Both the position numbers and the translations under genes were made by a program. From contig JASBSS010000011.1 in NCBI GenBank assembly GCA_030148805.1, forward strand, positions 1 to 64,000: a stretch of DNA of 64,000 nt, given 5' to 3'. Below the pieces are notes generated by a model that worked only from the letters and a program-made list of their open reading frames with translations, did no database searches and was not told the DNA's origin. This stretch comes from Thiogranum sp. (GTDB lineage Bacteria; Pseudomonadota; Gammaproteobacteria; DSM-19610). Shown piece by piece: positions 47,193 to 57,152 of the stretch. Numbering within the stretch: the first letter of the stretch is position 1; every line of letters begins with the position of its first letter.

Positions 47193-48488
47193 TCAGAAAT
47201 CCCGCGACAGCATCAGCATGATCTGATTCCGACCGTAACTGTAAAGCTGGCCGATGTTGGAATCGTTGTGCGTGCCTTCCCAGAACAGGTTCGCCACCCA
47301 GCCCTTGAGCAGGTCATCGGGCTGGCGGAAGTCATGGGTCAGCCCCACCGTTCCCACATACTCCTTCTCCCGCCGCGGCTTGAGGAAGACCGGGTCGTCG
47401 CCGTCGTAGTCATAATAGGTGAAGCGGCCGCGCACGTAGGCCGAACCGTTCTTGTAGGTGCGGGTGCTCACCCCGGCGCTCAGCTGACCGCCGGTGTAAG
47501 CGAATTGATCGGCATCGGCGAAAAACCGGATCCCGCGCACGCCCAGCGTGGTGGTGATGCGGCGATTGTTGAAATACTGGCCCAGATTAAGACCCGTGGC
47601 GACATAATCGCCTTCGCGCCCGGAATCTCGGTCGCGGTAATAGGTACGCCGCGTGTAGATCGTATCCCAGTTCAACTCGCCGTTGTTGAATTGCCAGGTG
47701 ACGGAGGGATTGACCGAATGGAACCAGCCCAGCGCGCGAGCGCCCAGGTCGAGGAATTCCGAGCGCAACTGCAACGAGGCGCGCCAGTGGCGCAACAACA
47801 ACACCGCCGGTCCGGTGTTGACGCTGGCGACCAACAAATCGTAATCGTTGAAATCGTGATAGCGGCGCCAGTAGAGATTGGCCCCGCTCTGCCACACCAG
47901 CATGCCGGTACGCTGCCCCAGCTCCACCCGACGGCCGGATTGGTACAGGTGGTCCACCCCGACCGTACCCACGGCCGCGTTGCCGGAGCGTTTCAGCGCC
48001 GAAGCCGGTAGCGGGGTGATATCGAAGCGGATCTGCGCATCGGTGGGACCGATGTTGACGTTGGAATCGTGCATGACGCCGATGGACAGATGCGGCGTCA
48101 CTTCGTGCTTCTGACCATAACGCTCGGAATCCCGTTTCACCTGGGCCAGGAACGCCAGCACCGTTACCCGTACCTCTGGGGGCGTCTGCGGATCGTCCAG
48201 TACCTCCTGCGCGAGACGCTCGGCCTCCTGGTAGCGCAGCGTACGGTAGTAAGACAACGCCAGTTCCAACTTGGCGCGATCGAGACTGGTATCGCGGGTG
48301 AGAATGGCGCGGAATGCTTCAATTGCGGTTTTGTAGCGCTCCTGCTCCAACGCCTCCATGCCCTGCTTGAACTGCGCCTCGAGATCCGGATTCTCTCCGG
48401 CGGCGGCAAACACGGGCCGCGCGAAACCCGCCGCCGTGCACAGGAGTAGACTCATCCACAGGCTGCGATTTCTTAATACTTGATCCAT
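47193..48488 (-). CDS. DUF560 outer-membrane protein with TPR (Slam-like)
   Basis: A 431-residue outer-membrane protein. After the signal (1-29) two or three TPR-like helices (about 35-110, FKQGMEALEQERYKTAIEAF) are followed by a beta-barrel (about 140-431) ending in Phe (MLMLSRDF), as in outer-membrane barrels. The family PF04575 includes Slam proteins, which move surface lipoproteins or haem-binding proteins across the outer membrane. Its cargo is not evident; small exported proteins lie next to it. The ATG at 48488 follows GGGGAA. It is divergent from the LapG-like gene. Confidence 0.8.
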   Translation of the reverse strand: MDQVLRNRSLWMSLLLCTAAGFARPVFAAAGENPDLEAQFKQGMEALEQERYKTAIEAFRAILTRDTSLDRAKLELALSYYRTLRYQEAERLAQEVLDDPQTPPEVRVTVLAFLAQVKRDSERYGQKHEVTPHLSIGVMHDSNVNIGPTDAQIRFDITPLPASALKRSGNAAVGTVGVDHLYQSGRRVELGQRTGMLVWQSGANLYWRRYHDFNDYDLLVASVNTGPAVLLLRHWRASLQLRSEFLDLGARALGWFHSVNPSVTWQFNNGELNWDTIYTRRTYYRDRDSGREGDYVATGLNLGQYFNNRRITTTLGVRGIRFFADADQFAYTGGQLSAGVSTRTYKNGSAYVRGRFTYYDYDGDDPVFLKPRREKEYVGTVGLTHDFRQPDDLLKGWVANLFWEGTHNDSNIGQLYSYGRNQIMLMLSRDF

Positions 48489-48588
48489 GGCCGTTCCCCG
48501 TTTATTGTAAAACCGCTTATACATACAATAGTTTATATCATCAGGTTCAGAATTCGGCGATAGTAAATAACTTAACCGATAAACACAA

Positions 48589-49242
48589 TTGGCCAAATTC
48601 CCTATATCAACCCCGCTGTGGGCGCTTATCGGCAGCCTCTGCTTGTTATTCAGCACCAGTGCGAGCGCACGGCTGTTCCCGCCCACGCTGTTTGGCTACA
48701 ACGCCGTCGAGCAACCCGACACTCAAACTTTCGGCCAATGGATTCAAGTACTTGAGCGGCACCTGCGATTGGACGTCCCGGAAGGCGACTGCCAGGAGAA
48801 GACGCTAAATCAGTGTCATTTGCGCGCCTGGCTGGCGTTTCTGGCCGGCTTGCGCGGGCTGCCGCCGGCCGAACAGCTCGAAGCCGTCAACCGCTACGCC
48901 AACCGCAAACCCTATGTCCTGGATATCGAGAATTACGGCGTCGAGGACTATTGGGCGGTGCCGCGCGAATTTCTCTACAACAACGGCGACTGCGAAGACT
49001 ATGCGATCACCAAGTTCTTCTCGCTGCGCTGGCTGGGCTTTCCCATGGACGATTTGCGTATCGTGGTCCTGCAGGATACCAATTTGCGCATCCCGCACGC
49101 GGTACTGGCGGTGGCGGCCAACAATGACGTGAAAATACTCGACAACCAGATACAGGAAGTCGTCTCGCAGGCCAATATCGTGCATTATGCGCCCGTGTAC
49201 GCCATAAACGAGCACCACTGGTGGCTTTACCTGCCCGACTGA
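48589..49242 (+). CDS. LapG-type periplasmic cysteine protease (BTLCP)
   Basis: This transglutaminase-like cysteine peptidase has 217 residues and a signal peptide (about 1-27). The catalytic triad is Cys135 (NNGDCEDYAI), His170 (IPHAVLAV) and Asp185 (ILDNQ), the same spacing as LapG, and the acidic residues next to Cys135 (Asp134, Glu136, Asp137) match LapG's calcium-binding set. LapG cleaves large adhesins at the cell surface when cyclic di-GMP falls. The start is a TTG at 48589; no ATG fits the signal peptide. A membrane sensor gene follows after two bases, so the two are one operon. Confidence 0.88.
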   Translation: MAKFPISTPLWALIGSLCLLFSTSASARLFPPTLFGYNAVEQPDTQTFGQWIQVLERHLRLDVPEGDCQEKTLNQCHLRAWLAFLAGLRGLPPAEQLEAVNRYANRKPYVLDIENYGVEDYWAVPREFLYNNGDCEDYAITKFFSLRWLGFPMDDLRIVVLQDTNLRIPHAVLAVAANNDVKILDNQIQEVVSQANIVHYAPVYAINEHHWWLYLPD

Positions 49243-49244
49243 CC

Positions 49245-51323
49245 ATGCCGGCATCCGACTCCGCTTCCGCCCGCAAACCGATTCTCGGTGGACTGCTTGC
49301 GCTGGCGCTGCTGGTCCTGGTCGGCGCCTATCTGATCTACGTCTACGTCAACAACGAGCGACAACGCGATCTCGACAACTGGGCGATTCGTCTCGGTCTG
49401 GTGGCCGAAACCCGGGTCAATGCCATCGAACACTGGTTCGACGGCCGCGTCTCGGCGCTGAACGAACTGGCCAACAATGCCTCGTTGCAACTCTATCTCT
49501 GGCAACTGAGCCAGCGCAGCGAGCCCGATCGTAGCACCGAACCGGCGCAGCTGAGTTATCTGCGCAATCTGGTGCTGGCCAGCGCCAGTCGCAATGGGTT
49601 TCTGCCGGAAACGCAACAACCTGAGATTCCAGCCAATCTGCCGCAACGCTACGACGCCGGACTCGCGCTGCTGGACGCCAAGGGGCGTCATGTGGTTTCC
49701 ACCAACGGCATGCCGGAGATCGGCGCGGCCTTTCACGCGGCGATCAACAGCGCCCTCGAGACCGGCCAGGCCGCCATCAGTCCCCTGGTGACCGACGCGC
49801 ACGAGCGCGTCCTGCTGGGTATCGCGGTGCCGGTACCGAGGGTCATAGGTTCGCAGGCCGCGGATGCCTACAACGGCGTGGTATTCGCGGTGATGAATGC
49901 CCAACGCTCGCTCTATCCGCTGCTCCAGGCCGGCGTTCCGACGCTGGCCAGTGAAGTCACGCTGTTGGTGATGCAGGCTGACCGGCAAGTCGTCTACCTG
50001 TCGCCGACCGCCGACGGCGGCGTCCCGACCCGCAAGACGCTGCCCATGGATCGCGATCGACTGGCGGCGGCCGCGGCGCTGCGCCAGCCCGGAGGGTTCG
50101 GAGAATATCTCAGTTATCAAGGTCACGCAGTGCTCGCGACCAGCCGCCGACTGCGCACCACCCCCTGGCTGGTATTACAGGAGGTGGACGCCCGCCAGGC
50201 GTTGCTGGAGTCCGACCGCCACCGGCGGTTTCTCGTCACCACCTTCTCACTGGTCCTGTTCTTCTTCGCCGCGATATTGATCGCCGCCTGGCGCCACGGC
50301 AGCAGCGTGCGTGCGCGCCACGACGCCGAGCGCCTGCGCCAGCAGACCCTGGAGCTGGAAAAACAGACCGAACTGCTACACGCGGTTACCGACAACGCCG
50401 ACGCCTACGTGCTGTTGCTGGACGCGCAGCAACGGGTGCTGTTCGCCAATGCCCCGCTGGCGGAAAAGCTGCATGCCAGCACCCAGGACCTGGTCGGCAA
50501 TTCGCTGGCGGGCGTACTGGGTCCGGCGAACGTAGAACCGCTGAGCGCCGCGCTCGCCGACATGGACACCGATCCCGGGATCCGGCGTTGCGGCGTGACC
50601 ATGGCGATAGGAGCACAAACCCGCAGTCTGCAGTGCTCCCTGGTACCGGTCGATCGGATCGGCGAGCGCTACCACGCCGTTCTCCTGGTGCTGCACGACA
50701 CTACCGAACTGGAGCAGGCCCAGCACCGGCACGCGACGCTGATGCGCAAACTGGTCGACACCCTGATGCACGTGGTCGACCTGCACGATCCCAACTCGGC
50801 CCATCATTCCGCGCGCGTGGTGGAAGTGGCCAACGCCGTGGGTCGCGAGTTGCGTCTCGGTGAGAGCGACCGGCGCACCCTCGATCTGGCGGCCAGTCTG
50901 GCCAATCTGGGCAAGATATTCGTGCCCCGCGAGGTGCTGACCAAGAGCGCGCCGCTGACCGAGGCCGAACAGGCGCTGGTGCAGCGCCACGTCCTGTTCG
51001 GCACCGAGTTGCTGGCCGACCTGGAGTTCGAGGGGCCGGTGGTGGACACCATCGCCCAAAAGCACGAGCACCCCGACGGCAGCGGCTATCCCCAGGGTCT
51101 GCGCGACGGCGAGATTCTGCTGACCGCGCGGATTCTCGCGGTCAGCAACGCCTTTGTCGCGCTGCTCAGTCCGCGCGCCTACCGCGGCCCCGTCGGCATG
51201 CACGAAGCACTGGAACAGCTGTTGCGAGAAACCCCCGACAAATACGACCGCCAGGTGGTGGCCGCCCTGTTCCACGTCGCGGAGAACCGCGCGGACTGGT
51301 CGGAGTGGTTAGGGCAGGACTAA
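49245..51323 (+). CDS. Membrane sensor with PAS and degenerate HD-GYP domain
   Basis: A 692-residue sensor. Helices at 13-35 and 329-349 bracket a large periplasmic domain (36-328) of dCache-like type. A short coiled coil (355-378), a PAS domain (about 378-490) and an HD-GYP-like domain (about 500-680) follow. The HD pair is replaced by Ala553-Asn554 (LANLGK), the HHE is KHEH (606-609), and the usual D-x-x-D-A metal site reads SNAFVAL. The GYP motif itself remains (DGSGYP). Phosphodiesterase activity is therefore unlikely, but nucleotide binding is possible. The ATG at 49245 is preferred over a GTG at 49221 that overlaps the protease. Confidence 0.85.
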   Translation: MPASDSASARKPILGGLLALALLVLVGAYLIYVYVNNERQRDLDNWAIRLGLVAETRVNAIEHWFDGRVSALNELANNASLQLYLWQLSQRSEPDRSTEPAQLSYLRNLVLASASRNGFLPETQQPEIPANLPQRYDAGLALLDAKGRHVVSTNGMPEIGAAFHAAINSALETGQAAISPLVTDAHERVLLGIAVPVPRVIGSQAADAYNGVVFAVMNAQRSLYPLLQAGVPTLASEVTLLVMQADRQVVYLSPTADGGVPTRKTLPMDRDRLAAAAALRQPGGFGEYLSYQGHAVLATSRRLRTTPWLVLQEVDARQALLESDRHRRFLVTTFSLVLFFFAAILIAAWRHGSSVRARHDAERLRQQTLELEKQTELLHAVTDNADAYVLLLDAQQRVLFANAPLAEKLHASTQDLVGNSLAGVLGPANVEPLSAALADMDTDPGIRRCGVTMAIGAQTRSLQCSLVPVDRIGERYHAVLLVLHDTTELEQAQHRHATLMRKLVDTLMHVVDLHDPNSAHHSARVVEVANAVGRELRLGESDRRTLDLAASLANLGKIFVPREVLTKSAPLTEAEQALVQRHVLFGTELLADLEFEGPVVDTIAQKHEHPDGSGYPQGLRDGEILLTARILAVSNAFVALLSPRAYRGPVGMHEALEQLLRETPDKYDRQVVAALFHVAENRADWSEWLGQD

Positions 51324-51338
51324 GCGCCGGGACGGCTC

Positions 51339-52124
51339 TCAGGGTTGTTGCGACTGTGACTGTTCCTTGCGTTGCCGGCGACGCTGGCGCACCTGATGCA
51401 AGGTCAGCACCGGGCCGGATATCACATACAGCAAAAAGCCGAAGAACAACACACTCGGCGGGTGACTGGATATCACCACCAATACCAGCACCGCGATCAC
51501 CAGTGCCACGAAGGGCACCCGATTTGCGAAGTCGATCTCCTTGAAGCTGTAGTAGCGCACGTTGCTGACCATCAGCAGGCCCATGGCGGCGGTGAGCAGG
51601 GCCCCGACCACCCACATGCTGCTACCATCCAGCCCATTGTCCTCGCTGAACCAGACCAGTCCGGCCAATACCGCCGCTGCCGACGGACTCGGCAACCCCT
51701 GGAAATAGCGCTTGTCGGCGTTGCCCACCTGGGTGTTGAAACGTGCCAGCCGCAGGGCCGCGCCGGCGGTGAAAATGAACGCCGCCAACCAACCGAGCTT
51801 CGACCAGATCCAGCCGTGTTCAATCATGCTGCGCAAGGCCCATTCGAACACCACCAGCGACGGCGCCAGACCGAAACACACCATGTCGGACAAGCTGTCA
51901 TACTGCACGCCGAATTCGCTGGTGGTGTTGGTCAGGCGCGCCACCCGCCCGTCGATCCCGTCCATCAGCATGGCGACGAAAATGGCGATCGCCGCGGCGG
52001 TGAAGTTGTCGCTCATGGCGGCGACGATGGCGTAGAAACCCGCGAACAGGCCGGCGGTGGTGAACAGGTTGGGCAGCAGATAAATGCCGCGCCTGCGGGG
52101 TTGCTGCTGTTCGGGTTCGTCCAT
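51339..52124 (-). CDS. pssA: CDP-diacylglycerol-serine O-phosphatidyltransferase
   Basis: This integral-membrane enzyme makes phosphatidylserine from CDP-diacylglycerol and serine. The CDP-alcohol phosphotransferase signature is complete: DGIDGRVAR, eight residues, then G and two Asp (FGVQYDSLSD). About seven hydrophobic segments and a basic C-terminal tail complete 261 residues. It lies 38 bases downstream of psd, so the lipid pair follows ilvBNC in one strand-wise cluster. It is convergent with the sensor gene. Confidence 0.94.
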   Translation of the reverse strand: MDEPEQQQPRRRGIYLLPNLFTTAGLFAGFYAIVAAMSDNFTAAAIAIFVAMLMDGIDGRVARLTNTTSEFGVQYDSLSDMVCFGLAPSLVVFEWALRSMIEHGWIWSKLGWLAAFIFTAGAALRLARFNTQVGNADKRYFQGLPSPSAAAVLAGLVWFSEDNGLDGSSMWVVGALLTAAMGLLMVSNVRYYSFKEIDFANRVPFVALVIAVLVLVVISSHPPSVLFFGFLLYVISGPVLTLHQVRQRRRQRKEQSQSQQP

Positions 52125-52162
52125 GGTGTGAAGCTCGCCTCGACCTGGAAGTGGAAAACCGG

Positions 52163-52786
52163 CTATTTGTGCACCAGGGTGGCTATTACATCAGATCCGG
52201 CTTTCACACGCGAGCCGCTGCTGACCTGGACCCGCGTGTGGCGTGGCAGATAGACCTCGACCCGTCCGCCGGTCTGAATGTAGCCGCAGCGCTGCCCCTG
52301 CCCGACCCGCTCGCCGACGCGCACGTAGCAGCGCGGCAGATTACGCAACAGTCCCCGGTGCATGACCACCACCAGATCGTCGTCCTCGTCGGTCTTGAGC
52401 CAGACGCCGTGGGGCTGATCATCGCCGTTGACCGAGTTTTTCGGCTCCAGGATCTTTCCCTCGACCGGACTGCGGGTGCTGTAGACACCGGCGTGACTCA
52501 TCTGGATGTCCAGGCGCACCGCGTCACGCTCCAGATACGGATCGTTGACTTCGTCGACCGACCTGACCACGCCGTCGGCCGGACTGACCACCGCCAGCGG
52601 GCTCGAGGGGATATCCCGGTAGGGGTCGCGGTAAAGGTAAACCACCAGTAGACAACCCAGCCAAAACGGCAGCGACCAGCCCCAGCCCGCCAGCCTCGCG
52701 ACCAGCAGCGCCATGGCGGCGAGGACCAGCAACGGCGGCCAGCCGACACGGGAAAAATAAGGATAGCGGCCTGCAGCCATAGTCAT
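52163..52786 (-). CDS. psd: Phosphatidylserine decarboxylase-family protein, pyruvoyl Ser missing
   Basis: The 207-residue protein belongs to the short (archaeal-like) phosphatidylserine decarboxylases. Family marks are two N-terminal hydrophobic segments, LYRDPYRDIP, VSPADGVV, HRGLLRNLPRCYVRVGERVG and the region before the cleavage site. The conserved FGS (R-x-FGSRVDVYLP), where Ser becomes the pyruvoyl group, reads TGGRVEVYLP with Gly174, so the normal cofactor cannot form. Either this clade uses another residue, such as one of the Ser in QVSSGSRV, or the product is not a decarboxylase. Its place between ilvC and pssA is the usual one. Confidence 0.8.
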   Translation of the reverse strand: MTMAAGRYPYFSRVGWPPLLVLAAMALLVARLAGWGWSLPFWLGCLLVVYLYRDPYRDIPSSPLAVVSPADGVVRSVDEVNDPYLERDAVRLDIQMSHAGVYSTRSPVEGKILEPKNSVNGDDQPHGVWLKTDEDDDLVVVMHRGLLRNLPRCYVRVGERVGQGQRCGYIQTGGRVEVYLPRHTRVQVSSGSRVKAGSDVIATLVHK

Positions 52787-52811
52787 CGGCCGCCGGGGGC
52801 GGCCCGTTGTC

Positions 52812-53864
<1,053 letters not shown>

Positions 53865-54356
53865 TCAGACACGCAGCGCCTTTTCTCCGCGCGCGATGCC
53901 CATCACGCCCGAGCGCACCACTTCGATGATATCCGATGGCTCCAGCACCTCGACGAAGGAATCCAGCTTGTCGCTGGTACCCGTGAGCTCGATAGTGAAC
54001 AGATTGCTGGTGACGTCGATGATCCGTCCCCGGTAGATCTCCGCCAGGCGTTTCACTTCGTCGCGGCCGGCGTCGGACGCGCGCACTTTGATCAGCATCA
54101 TCTCGCGCTCGATGTGCGCGCATTCGTACATGTCCATCAACTTGACCACGTCGATGAGCTTGTTGAGCTGCTTGGTGATCTGCTCGATGATGTCCTCGGT
54201 GCCGCTGGTCACCAGCGTCATGCGCGAGAGCGAGGGATCCTCGGTGGTGGCCACCGTCAGCGACTCGATATTGTAGCCGCGCGCCGAGAACAGGCCCGCC
54301 ACCCGGGACAGGGCGCCGGACTCGTTTTCCATCAGAATGGAGATGATATGTCGCAT
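53865..54356 (-). CDS. ilvN: Acetolactate synthase small (regulatory) subunit
   Basis: The regulatory subunit carries an N-terminal ACT domain (HIISILMENESGALSRVAGL, SLTVATTEDPSLSRMTLVT) that binds valine, and a C-terminal extension (VEVLEPSDIIEVVRSGVMGI). It activates IlvB. The length of 163 residues is normal. It lies four bases after the ilvB stop. Confidence 0.95.
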   Translation of the reverse strand: MRHIISILMENESGALSRVAGLFSARGYNIESLTVATTEDPSLSRMTLVTSGTEDIIEQITKQLNKLIDVVKLMDMYECAHIEREMMLIKVRASDAGRDEVKRLAEIYRGRIIDVTSNLFTIELTGTSDKLDSFVEVLEPSDIIEVVRSGVMGIARGEKALRV

Positions 54357-54360
54357 CGGG

Positions 54361-56055
54361 CTACACCAGGATCATTTCGTTCTGACCGGCCCCGGCCGGC
54401 ACCATGGGGTAGACGTTCTCGGTCTTGTCGGTGAGAAAATCCATGAACACCAGGCGGTCCTTCATCGCCATGGCCTCCTTGAGCGCGCCTTCCACGTCCG
54501 CGGGCCTGGTGATCTGCATGCCGACGTGGCCGTAGCTCTCGGCCAGCTTGACGAAGTCCGGCAGCGATTCCATGTACGACATGGCATAGCGGCCCTGATA
54601 GAAGAACTCCTGCCACTGGCGCACCATGCCGAGGTAACCGTTGTTGAGGTTGATGATCTTGATCGGCAGCGAATACTGGCGACAGGTCGAGAGCTCCTGG
54701 ATGCACATCTGGATGCTCCCCTCGCCGGTGATACAGGCGACGGTTTCATCCGGAAAGGCGAACTGCACCCCCATGGCCGCGGGGAAACCGAAACCCATGG
54801 TCCCGAGTCCGCCGGAGTTGATCCAGCGGTTGGGCTGATCGAATTTGTAGAACTGCGCCGCGAACATCTGGTGCTGGCCCACGTCGGAGGTCACATAGGC
54901 GCCGCCGCCGGTCACCTTGTACAGACTCTCGACCACGTACTGCGGCTTGATCACCTCATCGTCCTGGGTGTACTTCAGGCAGTCCATGGCGCGCCACTCC
55001 TCGATCTGCTTCCACCAGGCCTGCATCGCCGTGGCGTCGGGCGTGTCGCTGGTTTCCTTGAGCAGCTTGAGCATCTCCTTGAGCACCTGGTCGACCGGGC
55101 CGACGATCGGCACGTCGACCTTGACCGTCTTGGAGATACTCGCCGGATCGATATCGATGTGGATGATGCGCGCCGTGGGACAGAATTTTTCCACGTTGCC
55201 CACCACCCGATCGTCGAAACGCGCGCCGATGGCGATCAGCACGTCACAATTGTGCATCGCCATATTGGCTTCGTAGGTGCCATGCATGCCGAGCATGCCC
55301 AGGAACTGCCGGTCGGTCGCCGGATAGGCGCCCAAGCCCATCAGGGTGTTGGTGATCGGGTAACCCAGCTTGCGCGCGAATTCGGTCAGCGGCTTGCTCG
55401 CGTTCGACAGTACCACGCCGCCGCCGGTATACAGCATCGGCCGCTTCGCGCTGAGCATCAGCTCGATCGCCTTCTTGATCTGGCGCGGGTGGCCGCGGGT
55501 CACCGGGTTGTACGAGCGCATGCTGATGCGCCGCGGATACTTGTACGGCGCCTTGTGGGTGCTGATGTCCTTGGGAATATCCACCACCACCGGACCGGGC
55601 CGGCCGGTGGTGGCGATGTAGAACGCCTTCTTGATCGTCTCGGCCAGATCGTTGACATCCTTGACGAGAAAATTGTGCTTCACGCACGGGCGCGTGATGC
55701 CGACATTGTCGACTTCCTGAAAGGCGTCGTTGCCGATCATGGCGGTGGGCACCTGACCGGTGAAGGCCACCATCGGGATGGAGTCCATATAGGCGGTGGC
55801 GATGCCGGTCACGGCATTGGTGGCCCCCGGACCCGAGGTCACCAACACCACCCCCGGCTTGCCGGTGGCGCGCGCGTAACCGTCCGCGGCATGGGTGGCG
55901 GCCTGTTCGTGCCGCACCAGGATGTGCTGCACCTTGTCCTGCTGGTAAAGCGCGTCATAGATCGGCAACACGGCTCCGCCGGGATAACCGAATACAAATT
56001 CAACGCCCTCTTCCGCAAGGCAGCGCACAAAGATGTCAGCGCCTGTCAGCTCCAC
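54361..56055 (-). CDS. ilvB: Acetolactate synthase large (catalytic) subunit
   Basis: This thiamine-diphosphate enzyme makes acetolactate and acetohydroxybutyrate. The N-terminal domain has [16 protein letters not shown] with the catalytic Glu in [14 protein letters not shown], the middle domain binds FAD, and the C-terminal thiamine motif is [20 protein letters not shown] with [14 protein letters not shown]. The GTG at 56055 is chosen because a GGGAG lies upstream and it begins VELTGADIF, giving 564 residues; a TTG eight codons earlier (56079) is an alternative. It heads the ilvBNC-psd-pssA cluster behind a terminator-like leader. Confidence 0.95.
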   Translation of the reverse strand: MELTGADIFVRCLAEEGVEFVFGYPGGAVLPIYDALYQQDKVQHILVRHEQAATHAADGYARATGKPGVVLVTSGPGATNAVTGIATAYMDSIPMVAFTGQVPTAMIGNDAFQEVDNVGITRPCVKHNFLVKDVNDLAETIKKAFYIATTGRPGPVVVDIPKDISTHKAPYKYPRRISMRSYNPVTRGHPRQIKKAIELMLSAKRPMLYTGGGVVLSNASKPLTEFARKLGYPITNTLMGLGAYPATDRQFLGMLGMHGTYEANMAMHNCDVLIAIGARFDDRVVGNVEKFCPTARIIHIDIDPASISKTVKVDVPIVGPVDQVLKEMLKLLKETSDTPDATAMQAWWKQIEEWRAMDCLKYTQDDEVIKPQYVVESLYKVTGGGAYVTSDVGQHQMFAAQFYKFDQPNRWINSGGLGTMGFGFPAAMGVQFAFPDETVACITGEGSIQMCIQELSTCRQYSLPIKIINLNNGYLGMVRQWQEFFYQGRYAMSYMESLPDFVKLAESYGHVGMQITRPADVEGALKEAMAMKDRLVFMDFLTDKTENVYPMVPAGAGQNEMILV

Positions 56056-56150
56056 CGCTCGTTGTCTCCCGGGTGCCAAAAACCAGAAAAAAAAGCCCGT
56101 ATATCGGGCACATGCACAATGTCAGGGTTAGAACTGACTAATATTGCCAT
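56046..56150 (-). CDS. Candidate leader peptide of ilvB
   Basis: A 34-codon frame begins [20 protein letters not shown]; seven of the first 17 codons are Ile, Leu or Val, including ATA and TTA, which are rare in this GC-rich sequence. It runs into the terminator hairpin (codons 15-22) and overlaps the ilvB start. No ribosome site is seen in front of the ATG, and in classical attenuation the peptide stops before the terminator, so the arrangement is atypical. A small hairpin, GTCAG/CTGAC (56121-56138), lies between the control codons and the terminator. Confidence 0.35.
   Translation of the reverse strand: MAILVSSNPDIVHVPDIRAFFSGFWHPGDNERWS
56087..56109 (-). terminator. Terminator hairpin in the ilvB leader
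   Basis: On the minus strand GCCCG-ATATA-CGGGC is followed by eight T, 32 bases before the ilvB start. A terminator placed upstream of an amino-acid operon suggests attenuation. No gene that it could end lies upstream on the same strand. Confidence 0.75.
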
Positions 56151-56296
56151 CGATAGGAGATGGAATCCAGTCTCTTTCGGGACCCCCGCCATGGCCGCTC
56201 GGCGCGCAAAGCGCGGAAAACTGTGGCCCCGGCCCTTGCCGGCCTGCCCGGGACCATGGTAAGTATCGGAAATCATACCAGCAATCGGGGCCAACC

Positions 56297-56737
56297 ATGC
56301 GCGCTGCCAGCCTTCTCCCCTGCCTGCTCCTGTGCGCCGCCAACGCGGCGGGCGCCGAGATGTACAAATGGACCGATGCCCAGGGCCGGACCGAATACGG
56401 CCAGCACCCCCCGTCGGGGGTCCAGGCCGAACGCCTGCGACGCGCCCCCGGCCCCGCCACCCCGGCCGCGAGAGCCACCCCCGGTGAGCAGCTCGAAGCG
56501 CTCAAACAGCGTCAGGACGAAGAACACAAGCAGGCCGCCGAGGCACGCCAGGACCAGCAGCAGGCCGCGCAACGCAAGCGCCAGTGCGAGAACGCGCGCA
56601 AGAACATCGCGCTGCTCGGCAAGGGCGGCCATCATCGGGTGAAAATGCCCGATGGTAGTTACCAGGTGATGGACGACGCGTTCCTGCAACGCGAGCTGGA
56701 AAAGAACCGCAAGGCCGAGAAAACCTTCTGCGACTAG
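56297..56737 (+). CDS. DUF4124-domain exported protein
   Basis: This exported protein of 146 residues has a signal peptide (1-19, LLPCLLLCAANAAGAE) and a DUF4124 domain at once after it (MYKWTDAQGRTEYGQHPPSG). A coiled-coil stretch rich in Gln, Glu and Lys (about 70-110) precedes a small C-terminal fold with CENARKNIALLGKGGHHRVK. DUF4124 proteins have no settled function. It is divergent from ilvB and lies 10 bases before a tautomerase gene, so they may be one operon. Confidence 0.85.
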   Translation: MRAASLLPCLLLCAANAAGAEMYKWTDAQGRTEYGQHPPSGVQAERLRRAPGPATPAARATPGEQLEALKQRQDEEHKQAAEARQDQQQAAQRKRQCENARKNIALLGKGGHHRVKMPDGSYQVMDDAFLQRELEKNRKAEKTFCD

Positions 56738-56747
56738 GAGCCGATCG

Positions 56748-57083
56748 ATGCCACTGTTGAGAATCCAGAGCAATGCCGCTGCCAGCGGCCAAGGACTGGC
56801 GAGCGCCGCCTCGGCCGCGATCGCCGCCATGCTGGGCAAGCCCGAACGCTACGTCATGGTCAGCGTGGAGCACAACCCGAACATGTGTTTCGCCGCCAGC
56901 GACGCGCCGCTGGCCTACCTCGAGCTCAAGAGCATCGGCCTGCCCGGGAACCGCACGCGGGAGTTCTCCGCCGCCTTGGCCGGGCTGGTGGAGGAACATC
57001 TGGGAATCCCGGCCGAGCGCGTCTATATCGAGTTCGCCAACGCCGAACGCCACCTGTGGGGCTGGAACGCCGACACCTTCTAG
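56748..57083 (+). CDS. MIF/tautomerase-superfamily protein
   Basis: A 111-residue member of the macrophage-migration-inhibitory-factor-like tautomerases. Pro2, the catalytic base after Met removal, is present (MPLLRIQSNA). Family segments are ERYVMVSVEHNPNMCFAASD and LGIPAERVYIEFANAERHLW near the end. It may isomerise phenylpyruvate or another enol. An AGGAG site precedes the ATG. Confidence 0.85.
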   Translation: MPLLRIQSNAAASGQGLASAASAAIAAMLGKPERYVMVSVEHNPNMCFAASDAPLAYLELKSIGLPGNRTREFSAALAGLVEEHLGIPAERVYIEFANAERHLWGWNADTF

Positions 57084-57152
57084 GGCGCTGTACTCGGACC
57101 CCGGGGTGGGCTTAGAATTCCGGGCTCGACAAAAAACCGGCCCAGAATCAAG

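Noticed and set aside
54337-56262. A 641-codon frame antisense to ilvB
   Set aside because: It is a shadow of a highly conserved gene.
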